DNA from: CAXMQS01 sp964195995
Lineage (GTDB): Bacteria > Actinomycetota > Acidimicrobiia > Spongiisociales > JAOTWH01
Reading direction: 5' to 3'
NCBI GenBank assembly: GCA_964195995.1
Contig: CAXMQS010000011.1
Location: 1 to 12,863, forward strand
DNA: 12,863 nt
The first letter of the stretch is position 1, and every line of letters starts with the position of its first letter. Shown piece by piece: positions 1 to 5,907 of this stretch. The notes beneath the pieces are model-generated. The model worked only from the letters and a program-made list of their open reading frames with translations. It had not been told where the DNA came from and did not search any database. Made by a program: the position numbers and the translations under genes.

Positions 1-747
1 GCGCAGGAACAGATAGGCGGCGACAACGGCCAACAGCCCGACGGCGGCGTACGCCAGCAATTCGCGGGCGTCGGTCAGCGGGTACTTGACGATGGGGAAG
101 CTGAGGTCGGCGCCGACCAGGCTCCGAGACACAACGGCTGCCGACACAGACGCCACCACCACTGTGTTGAGGTGTCGGATGTGGAAGCCACCGAGCACGA
201 CCTCCATGGCGAAGAGCATTCCGGCGATCGGGGCGTTGAACGAGGCGCCGATCCCGGCACCGGCACCGGCGGCAACAAGGCTGCGAGCGTGCTGCTCGCT
301 GAGGCCCGTCCATCGGGCAAGGGCGGAACCAACTGCCGAGCCGATCTGCACGATGGGGCCCTCCCGCCCAGCGGACCCACCAACGCCGAGGGTGATGCTG
401 GTGGCGATGATCTTGAGCGACGCCACTCGGCGTCGGACGTGGCCGCCGGCGATGATGAGAGCCGCCGCCACCTGCGGCACGCCATCTCCAGCTGTCTCTG
501 GGGCAAAGCGCTCTGCCAGCCACCAGGCGACAGTCAGCCCCAGCGGGATCATGATGAACATCCACAGCCAGTTGCCGGGCAGTGCCTCAGCTACCTCCTG
601 GGTTCCGTCGGCGACGAGAGCGATGCCCTCCACCAGGAGGTAGGCGGCGACGCCGACGAGGGCGCCGACCACGACGGCCACGAGCATCAGACCAGCGGTG
701 TGGTCTGGCTTCCAGGCTGACCGGAGAAAATTGACGATGCGGCGCAC
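1..747 (-). CDS. ClC-family chloride channel/transporter, N-terminal part (cut by window edge)
   Basis: Integral membrane protein of the ClC family, which moves chloride (channel or Cl-/H+ exchange) across the cytoplasmic membrane. The reading frame is open from a GTG at 745-747 to base 1, giving 249 residues; the C-terminal remainder lies outside the window. Family signatures are seen in order: GDGVP (residues 87-91) at the GSGIP position, GGSAGREGP (123-131) containing the gating glutamate Glu129, and FNAPIAGMLFAMEVVLG (170-186). Several hydrophobic helices are visible, e.g. about 18-45, 61-77 and 229-249. After the conserved Glu182, where E. coli ClC has a second Glu (the intracellular proton glutamate), there is Val183, a pattern also seen in channel-type members. 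The start follows an in-frame TAG at 757-759, so it cannot lie much further upstream; no strong ribosome site is visible. It lies 64 bp behind the cupredoxin gene on the same strand. Confidence 0.93.
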   Translation of the reverse strand, partial: MRRIVNFLRSAWKPDHTAGLMLVAVVVGALVGVAAYLLVEGIALVADGTQEVAEALPGNWLWMFIMIPLGLTVAWWLAERFAPETAGDGVPQVAAALIIAGGHVRRRVASLKIIATSITLGVGGSAGREGPIVQIGSAVGSALARWTGLSEQHARSLVAAGAGAGIGASFNAPIAGMLFAMEVVLGGFHIRHLNTVVVASVSAAVVSRSLVGADLSFPIVKYPLTDARELLAYAAVGLLAVVAAYLFLR

Positions 748-811
748 GGTTGGAGGCTACGGCGGACCGAGCGCCCGTCGAACGGCTATCACGAGAAGCC
801 GCGTCGCCCGA

Positions 812-2719
812 CTAGTCGCTGGTTGGGACTTTCTTGGTCCTGGGACCAGCGGCTCCGACGAGAACAGCGGCCGCACCGACGAGGACCAGAACCGTCAGTG
901 CTACGGGACCCCACGGGGGGCCTTCAGCGGGGTCGGCGAAGCCGCCGACGAAGACTGTCTCGTCGGGCGAGGGTGCCGCCGCGGACTCGCGGGTGACGGG
1001 AGAAGGAGCATCGGAGGCCACTGCTGCTTCCACCACGACGGTTCCAATCATCGTCGGGTGGATGGTGCATAGGTAGTCGAAGGTGCCCTCCTCATTGAAG
1101 GTGGTGGAGTACGCGCCGCCCGGCTCGAGAAAGCCAGAGTCGCCGAAGTCTCCTGTCACAGTGTGCGGTAGTTCGCCAACGTTGGTCCAGGTGATCGCAG
1201 TGCCCGCCGTCACAGTGACGAGCCGCGGGTCGAAGTCGAGGTCGATGATGTCGATGGAGGCCGGCGGAAGCCCGGCAGGAGGCTGCTCGGTGCCTTGGGG
1301 CTCAGCGGCACCCAACGATGAGCTCTCGACAGCGACCGCCGCCTCGGCCTCTGCCGGCTGGTTAGTCCCTGCTGCTGTCGCCGCGACGACGTTGACGGTC
1401 CCAGCCATCCCTGGATGGATAGTGCAGAAGTAGCTGAACGAACCCTCGGCTGAGAAGGCGCGCTTGAAGCGGTCGCCGGGCATGATGAAGCCGGAGTCGA
1501 ATCCGCTGGTAGTGACCGTGTGCGGCACCGCTCCCGTGTTGGCCCACGACACCGTGGACCCCACAGCAACTGTGAAGGCAGAGGGCTTGAAGTCGTTGTC
1601 GACTATCGAGACATCGCCAGAAGGAGCAGCACCACTGACAGCGGGTGTGGTGCTTCCAGCAGCTGGTTGTTCCGGTGGCGGTGGCGGCGCGGCGCCGGTG
1701 GCCTCGCCGACAACGGTGATTGTTCCGACCATCTCAGGATGGATCGAGCAGAAGTAGGCGAAGGCACCGGGGGCATCGAACCGGCGGCTGAACGGATCAC
1801 CCGAGAACATGAAGCCCGAGTCGAAGGAACCATCGTTGGCCGTGACCGTGTGTGGAGCAACCCCCGTGTTGGCCCACGAAACGGTGTCGCCGACGTTGAC
1901 GGTGCGGTTGGCTGGGGCGAACCCGAAATCGAAGACCGAGATGTCGGCGTTCGCGGGAGGCGTCGGGGTCGGGTCTGGAGTGGGGGTAGGAGTTGGATCG
2001 GGTGTAGGAGCCGGCGGCGGAGGGGGTTCGCCGCTGCCACCCACAACCGTGATCGAAGCCACCATGTCCGGGTGGACGGTGCAGAAGTACTCGAAGGTGC
2101 CGGCCGTTGCAAAGCTGCGACTGTAGGTGCCGCCGGTATCGAAGATACCGCTGTCGAAATCGCCATTGCGGGCGGTGACGGTGTGAACCCGATCGTCGTT
2201 GTTGGCCCATCTCACGGTCGCCCCGACGCCAACGGTCAACGACCCCGGCTGGTAGGACCGATTGACGATGGAGACGTCCCCGCTAACGGGCGGAGCAGGA
2301 GGTTCGCCCCCCGGCGGAGGGGCAGGCTCCTCGCCTCCAGGTGGGGCATCTATGGTGACGACCACCGAGCCCTGATAGGCAGGGTTGTCGGCGTCCCGCT
2401 CGTCCAGGTAGGAGTAGGTTCCCTCGACTGAGAAGGTGAACTGAAACGTGTCGCCCGGATCGAGATTTCCTGAATCGAACTCCACAGGACCGCTACGGGA
2501 TCGCATCCGATGGCGCTCGGCATCAGCATTGGTCCAGGTCACGGTGGTGCCGACACCAACCGCTAGGTCCTTGGGAGTCAGCGCATCATCGATGGTGACG
2601 CCGACCGCGGCAGCTGAGGCGGCACCGGCACCGGCGATGGGACCAAGGGCGAGCAGTAGCGCCAGGACGCCCGAGGCGAGGCGCTGCTCGATGCGGAGAG
2701 GTGACAACGTCGTTTTCAT
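812..2719 (-). CDS. Secreted, membrane-anchored protein with five cupredoxin domains
   Basis: A 635-residue exported protein with an N-terminal signal peptide (basic start, hydrophobic core about 16-30, Ala-rich cleavage region about 31-38) and a C-terminal membrane segment (about 604-624) followed by a basic tail, so it is probably anchored with its domains outside. Between them are five plastocyanin/amicyanin-like domains: about 40-123, 148-226, 258-337, 368-445 and 487-563. Domains 2-5 each keep the type-1 copper set His/Cys/His/Met: H179/C213/H216/M219, H290/C324/H327/M330, H400/C432/H435/M438 and H519/C551/H554/M557. Domain 1 has lost the C-H-M loop (YLDERDADNPAYQGS) and should not bind copper. 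Linkers are Pro/Gly-rich, one a run of TP/DPTP repeats (about 231-256). Likely role: extracytoplasmic copper binding or electron transfer; the partner is unknown. The ATG directly follows a 17-bp palindrome and has no clear Shine-Dalgarno sequence. Confidence 0.9.
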   Translation of the reverse strand: MKTTLSPLRIEQRLASGVLALLLALGPIAGAGAASAAAVGVTIDDALTPKDLAVGVGTTVTWTNADAERHRMRSRSGPVEFDSGNLDPGDTFQFTFSVEGTYSYLDERDADNPAYQGSVVVTIDAPPGGEEPAPPPGGEPPAPPVSGDVSIVNRSYQPGSLTVGVGATVRWANNDDRVHTVTARNGDFDSGIFDTGGTYSRSFATAGTFEYFCTVHPDMVASITVVGGSGEPPPPPAPTPDPTPTPTPDPTPTPPANADISVFDFGFAPANRTVNVGDTVSWANTGVAPHTVTANDGSFDSGFMFSGDPFSRRFDAPGAFAYFCSIHPEMVGTITVVGEATGAAPPPPPEQPAAGSTTPAVSGAAPSGDVSIVDNDFKPSAFTVAVGSTVSWANTGAVPHTVTTSGFDSGFIMPGDRFKRAFSAEGSFSYFCTIHPGMAGTVNVVAATAAGTNQPAEAEAAVAVESSSLGAAEPQGTEQPPAGLPPASIDIIDLDFDPRLVTVTAGTAITWTNVGELPHTVTGDFGDSGFLEPGGAYSTTFNEEGTFDYLCTIHPTMIGTVVVEAAVASDAPSPVTRESAAAPSPDETVFVGGFADPAEGPPWGPVALTVLVLVGAAAVLVGAAGPRTKKVPTSD

Positions 2720-2722
2720 AAC

Positions 2723-2739
2723 CGGTTACTAAGTAACCG
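2723..2739. promoter_or_regulatory. Perfect 8-1-8 palindrome abutting the cupredoxin start; candidate operator
   Basis: CGGTTACT, a central A, then AGTAACCG: both arms match perfectly. It ends 3 bp from the cupredoxin ATG (2717-2719), occupying the place where a ribosome site is expected, and lies in the 137-bp gap between divergently transcribed cupredoxin and PPK2 genes. It could be a repressor operator (symmetrical TTACT/AGTAA half sites are common for winged-helix repressors) or, as RNA, a hairpin limiting ribosome access. The function is inferred. Confidence 0.5.
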
Positions 2740-2761
2740 ACGACAAGCCGAAAAGGGGTAC

Positions 2762-2817
2762 TCCTCAGACAGAGGAATCTCCCGACCGGGGCGTGACCCA
2801 GGTGGCCAAACCTGGTC
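2762..2817. repeat. Two inverted repeats in the leader of the PPK2 gene
   Basis: The first is TCCTC (2762-2766), five-base spacer, GAGGA (2772-2776). The second is CCAGGT (2798-2803), spacer GGCCAA, ACCTGG (2810-2815), extendable by two pairs around a bulged C at 2797. They lie 26-95 bases upstream of the PPK2 start. They could be operator or leader-RNA structures; no T-run follows, so an intrinsic terminator is unlikely. Confidence 0.35.
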
Positions 2818-2856
2818 TCCCGCGACTCAAGTAGTCTCGAGTTTGGAGGACAAGAT

Positions 2857-3708
2857 ATGGCTGAGGAATTCGAAGGCGCCGAGGAATCGCTACCGACCGA
2901 GCTGCGGCACGTCCCGCCCGCCACGGCCGAGCATCTCAATTCTCAAGGCAAGGTCAAGCGCGCTTACTACGAGGAGGAGCTCGACAAGCTGCAAGACGAG
3001 CTGGCGAAGCTGCAGACCTGGATAGTCGACCAGGACTTGAAGGTGGTCGTCCTGTTCGAGGGCAGGGATGCTGCCGGCAAGGGCGGCGTCATCAAGCGCA
3101 TCTCCGAGCGCCTCAACCCTCGCATCGTTCGCACTGAGGCGCTGGTTAAGCCCACCGAGCGGGAGCAGTCCCAGTGGTACTTCCAGCGCTACGTCGCCCA
3201 CCTGCCTGCTGCCGGCGAGATGGTGTTGTTCAACCGCGCCAACGTCGAGCGTGTCATGGGCTTCTGTACCGACGACGAGTACCAGGAGTTCCTGCGGTCC
3301 TGCCCCGAGTTCGAGCGCATGCTGGTGCGCTCGGGGATCGTCCTCGTCAAGTACTGGTTCTCCGTCAGCGACGCGGAGCAGGAGCGACGGTTCCAGGCTC
3401 GAATCGCCGACCCCAAGCGACGCTGGAAGCTCAGCGACATGGACCTGGAGTCGCGCGCCAAGTGGGTCGAGTACTCCCGAGCCAAGGACGAGATGTTCAC
3501 ATACACCGACATCAAGCAGGCTCCGTGGTACGTCGTGCCGTCCGATGACAAGCGTCGAGCCAGGCTCAACTGCATCAGCCACCTCCTCAGCCTGATCCCC
3601 TATCAGGACGTGGTTCGGCCCGAGATCGAGCTGCCGCCCCGCCAGGAGCCCATCGGGTATATGCGGACGCCGATCACCGACCAGACGTTCGTTCCGCAGA
3701 CGTACTGA
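2857..3708 (+). CDS. ppk2: Polyphosphate kinase 2 (PPK2) family protein lacking the Walker B core
   Basis: PPK2 enzymes transfer phosphate between inorganic polyphosphate and nucleoside di- or monophosphates in the cytosol. This 283-residue protein has the class I single-domain length. Seen: Walker A GRDAAGKG (69-76), QWYFQRYVAHLP (106-117), ERVMGFC (131-137), RMLVRSGIVLVKYWFSVS (154-171), RWKLSDMDLESRAKWVEYSRAKDEMF in the lid and C-terminal region (189-214), APWYVV (222-227) and the C-terminal ELPPRQ and QTFVP motifs. Odd: the family motif DRSWYNRAGVE appears here as NRANVE directly after LF (124-125). The five residues DRSWY, including the Walker B aspartate, are missing with no frame change, so activity is doubtful. 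The ATG has an excellent ribosome site, GGAGGA at 2845-2850. The gene converges on the unknown gene ending at 3713. Confidence 0.93.
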   Translation: MAEEFEGAEESLPTELRHVPPATAEHLNSQGKVKRAYYEEELDKLQDELAKLQTWIVDQDLKVVVLFEGRDAAGKGGVIKRISERLNPRIVRTEALVKPTEREQSQWYFQRYVAHLPAAGEMVLFNRANVERVMGFCTDDEYQEFLRSCPEFERMLVRSGIVLVKYWFSVSDAEQERRFQARIADPKRRWKLSDMDLESRAKWVEYSRAKDEMFTYTDIKQAPWYVVPSDDKRRARLNCISHLLSLIPYQDVVRPEIELPPRQEPIGYMRTPITDQTFVPQTY

Positions 3709-3712
3709 ACCG

Positions 3713-4117
3713 TTACAGGTCGTTGCGCTCAATCTGCTGATTGAGAGATCCCGGCGAGCTGATGATCAGCGGCGGGCCGGGGTGGGCATCGCTGAAGTAG
3801 AAGTCATGGTCGCCGCCGGGAGTGGCAACGACTGCGTGAGTCCCGGCGAAGGTGCCGGCCGGAGTTGTGAACTCCTCAGCGACCATCGTGGTCCCCTTGG
3901 GGAACGCCGAATGGTTGGACAGAGCCTCGAAGGTAGCCGTGCTCTCCGTCTCAGTGCCATCGGCGGCGGTGAATCTGGTCGTAGCCGTGGTTTCATCAAC
4001 GGCCACGATGTCCCAGACGGCTCGCTCCCCGTTGTCCTCCCAGACGATGCGGAGCCCAACGTGATAAGCGTCTCTGATCTGATCTGCGGTGCAGACGGGC
4101 GGGAGGCGCTCGCTCAT
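3713..4117 (-). CDS. Conserved-looking small protein of unknown function
   Basis: I do not recognise this 134-residue protein. It is soluble, with no signal peptide or membrane segment. Predicted by eye to be mostly beta strands, it has one cysteine (C9) and alternating hydrophobic stretches such as GLRIVW and VWDIVAVD, with a DHDFYFSDAHPGPP segment near the end. I chose the ATG at 4115-4117 because it overlaps the stop of the upstream N-acetyltransferase gene as ATGA (stop 4114-4116), a typical translational-coupling arrangement, and a GGGG stretch lies just upstream. A longer frame from 4171 would reach 18 codons into the acetyltransferase gene and is less likely. Co-transcription with the acetyltransferase is inferred from the overlap. 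Confidence 0.7.
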   Translation of the reverse strand: MSERLPPVCTADQIRDAYHVGLRIVWEDNGERAVWDIVAVDETTATTRFTAADGTETESTATFEALSNHSAFPKGTTMVAEEFTTPAGTFAGTHAVVATPGGDHDFYFSDAHPGPPLIISSPGSLNQQIERNDL

Positions 4118-4899
4118 GGCCCCATCGTATTCGCCAGAGGGTTGGGGCTTTGGGGCTCCATCCCGAACCACTCGAGCAGCGCGCCGGGCCAGTCCTGTTC
4201 CGGGACGAGCGTCTCCGTCCAGATACCACCATGGCGAAGCTTGAGGCGATCGTGGACCAGAGTTACTCGATCCGGCCCGCCAGCGAGCAGCCGTGTCGCG
4301 AACGGCTTGGCCGTGAAGCGCGTCGTCAGGGAAGTCTGTAGGAACTCGCTCGACGGGTCGAAGACAGCCGGTACGACGGGGTCCAAAGTGAAGCGGTATT
4401 GATCGACCCAGACGCCGTTGTCAAGGAATTGCAGTGTTAGGGAGTCGCCGGCGCGGCTGAAGCGGTATTGACCGGAGCCACCGTCGTGGGGCCCATCGTC
4501 GTCGAGGGGCAGCGGGCGAATGAACGAATCGCCGAAGCCGACGTCCACCAGATAGGGCCGGTCGAGGTCGACTCGGATTGAGGCATGGCTCGGTTGGGGG
4601 CCATCGGTCGGTCCATCGAGCATCACGGTGGCGCCGAGCCGGGTCACCTCGAACCCGATGGCGTCCAGCAGCGAGGCGAAGCTGCCATTGAGCTCAAAAC
4701 ACCAGCCGCCACGCCCCCCGTCGACGATCTTGGTGATGGAACGCTCCGGATCGGCGGACACGCCAAGTCGGTGGTATACGTGAAGGTTCTCGAACGGAAC
4801 GTGAGTGAGGTGAGCCCGCTGCAACGTTTCGAGCCCTGCGCGATCGATGGCCGGCGCCTCGTCGAGGCCGATTCGGGCTAGGTATCCGGGGAGATCCAC
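4114..4899 (-). CDS. nat: Arylamine N-acetyltransferase (NAT)
   Basis: A 261-residue cytosolic enzyme that transfers acetyl from acetyl-CoA to arylamines, hydrazines and related nitrogen acceptors by a ping-pong mechanism; in actinobacteria, relatives serve lipid or secondary metabolism or xenobiotic handling. The cysteine-protease-like catalytic triad is visible: Cys67 in GRGGWCFELN, His105 in PSHASIRV and Asp119 in LVDVGFGD. The N-terminal YLARIGL and the VPFENLHV motif (34-41) are also family hallmarks, and the C-terminal beta region ends within the usual length (about 260-280). The start is GTG (4897-4899), giving the normal NAT N-terminus; the upstream ribosome site is weak. It shares an ATGA overlap with the following unknown gene and begins 13 bp from the left end of a decayed permease gene on the other strand. 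Confidence 0.93.
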   Translation of the reverse strand: MDLPGYLARIGLDEAPAIDRAGLETLQRAHLTHVPFENLHVYHRLGVSADPERSITKIVDGGRGGWCFELNGSFASLLDAIGFEVTRLGATVMLDGPTDGPQPSHASIRVDLDRPYLVDVGFGDSFIRPLPLDDDGPHDGGSGQYRFSRAGDSLTLQFLDNGVWVDQYRFTLDPVVPAVFDPSSEFLQTSLTTRFTAKPFATRLLAGGPDRVTLVHDRLKLRHGGIWTETLVPEQDWPGALLEWFGMEPQSPNPLANTMGP

Positions 4900-4912
4900 C
4901 TGCCGACGGTAA

Positions 4913-5203
4913 TCCGGTGTCGGGAATCGACCCGGCCTCTTTCCGGTGCTCGTTGCGGTAACGGCACTGGTGTTGCGCCTCGCCCGTCGCCGGGAGATCC
5001 TCTAGCGGCTCGCATTCACCAAGGGCAGCGCCGTCAAGACGATCGCAGTTGGCGTGCCAACGGAGCTGGTTCGAGGCGATGTGTTCTTCTGGCAATCGCT
5101 GCAGGCCGCAGCGGTGCTCATCGCGGTGCCCGTAGCACTGCTCTTCAACCTCCTCCTCGACAAGTTCGCCACCGGTTTCACGATGGGAGCCGTGAAGGGG
5201 TAA
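4913..5203 (+). pseudogene. Remnant of a MalG-type sugar ABC transporter permease (C-terminal end)
   Basis: In one plus frame, bases 5006-5203 encode 65 residues ending in the permease signature: LAFTKGSAVKTIAVGVP, then QSLQAAAVLIAVPVALLFNLLLDKF, then TGFTMGAVKG and TAA. This is the C-terminus of the inner-membrane subunit of carbohydrate ABC importers (MalG type, C-terminal GAVKG). Upstream in the same frame, 30 codons (4913-5002) ending in REIL precede an in-frame TAG at 5003-5005, where intact permeases have a continuous E-x-L-x-A-L-A-F-T segment. Before that lies another stop (TAA 4910-4912), and the rest of the gene, including the EAA loop, is absent. No partner permease, ATPase or binding protein is nearby. 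It is best read as a gene relic between the NAT and peroxiredoxin genes; the 4913-5002 part is the less certain piece. Confidence 0.72.
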
Positions 5204-5208
5204 GACTC

Positions 5209-5898
5209 CTAGTCGGCGTCCTGGGCGCGCGCTCGCTTGCGACGGAACAGCTCGACCGCGTTCTCGGCATAGCGGCCGAGTTCTTCTACGTAGGCGGCGG
5301 CATCGTCGCCAAGCTCGGGATAGCGGCGCGACAGCGCGACGACGGCGAAGCGGGCTCCCCGGAAGTACGGGGCCATCTGATCGACGGGCATGGCTTTCGG
5401 ACCGGGCTCGGAGACCCCTAGCTGCGGAGCTGCCTGCGATGTCGGCTCGAGCCCTAGCGCCCCTACGGCAGCGATGACCGCGTCCTCGGGAAGCCTGTCT
5501 GCGAAGTCTCTTGACTCGAATCGAAAGACCTCGGTGCCGTCGGGACCGATGATCACCGTTGCGTGACGAGCGATGTTGCGCTCATCCTTCTCGTCGATAA
5601 CGCCGAATGGGCCAATTGCGGCGCTGCGATCGGGATCGCTGAGAATGGGAAACGGCAATTCCAGCTTCTCGATCATCGCCGAGTTGCGCTCCGGGCTGTC
5701 AACGCTGATACCGACCACCAGCGCCCCGGCGCCGGTGATTTCATCGTGACGTGCTGCCAAGCTGACCAGCTGGCCATTGCAATACGGTCACCAGTCGCCT
5801 CGCAGAAAGAACAGGGCAACTGCTCTTCCACGATGCTCAGAAAGCGTCCACGGCTGCCCGGCCTGATCCACAAGGGTGAAGTCGAGTCGTACGCTCAC
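5209..5898 (-). CDS. Peroxiredoxin-like selenoprotein (AhpC/TSA-type thioredoxin fold, Sec-x-x-Cys)
   Basis: Read through an in-frame TGA at 5788-5790, this is a 229-residue thioredoxin-fold protein of the peroxiredoxin/redoxin type, expected to reduce peroxides or disulfides in the cytosol. The segment around the TGA is VALFFLRGDW-TGA-PYCNGQLVSLA; family members have Cys at that place (RGDWCPYCNGQL), so the residue is read as Sec37, paired with Cys40. The fold continues with VVGISVDSPE, PFPILSDPD, GPFGVID and HATVIIGPDGTEVFRF, followed by a helical C-terminal extension ending with KRARAQDAD. Start: GTG at 5896-5898, the only candidate downstream of the in-frame TAG that ends the quinone reductase gene, 9 nt away, so the two are probably co-transcribed. 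Without recoding, only a TTG-started C-terminal piece (5209-5760) lacking the active site would be called. Alternatives: a nonsense mutation, or a sequencing error in a TGC/TGT codon. Confidence 0.85.
5752..5790 (-). promoter_or_regulatory. Candidate bacterial SECIS hairpin directly downstream of the TGA
   Basis: On the minus strand the TGA (5790-5788) is followed by 13 nt and then GCCAGC-UGGUCA-GC-U-UGGC (5774-5756). Pairs: GCCA with UGGC and GC with GC, with one bulged U (5760); the loop is UGGUCA, or GGUC if U-A closes. Three further pairs (UGC 5781-5779 with GCA 5754-5752) can form below an internal loop. Apical GGUC and a bulged U are the features recognised by SelB in the E. coli fdhF element, and the loop GG lies at similar distance, 20-21 nt after the stop. 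Confidence 0.68.
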
Positions 5899-5907
5899 CG
5901 CGCCAAG

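Noticed and set aside
1923..2040. Tandem nucleotide repeat coding for the TP/DPTP linker
   Set aside because: It is just the coding of a Pro/Thr-rich linker in the cupredoxin protein, not a CRISPR or a separate repeat element.
1520..2431. 303-codon plus-strand open frame within the cupredoxin gene
   Set aside because: It mirrors the repeated cupredoxin domains on the other strand; the translation is Arg/Gly-rich and resembles nothing.
2890..3732. 280-codon open frame antisense to PPK2
   Set aside because: It is a GC-skew shadow of the PPK2 frame: low-complexity Leu/Val/Asp-rich translation with no recognisable motif, while the plus frame carries clear PPK2 motifs and a ribosome site.
4920..4945. 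tRNA T-arm-like sequence on the minus strand (GGGTCGATTCCCG)
   Set aside because: Position 54 would be G rather than T, and no acceptor stem, D-arm or anticodon arm can be placed around it; the region fits permease decay better.
5209..5760. A separate gene starting at TTG 5760
   Set aside because: It would be a peroxiredoxin without its first strand and active site, while the upstream sequence continues the same family in the same frame across the TGA.
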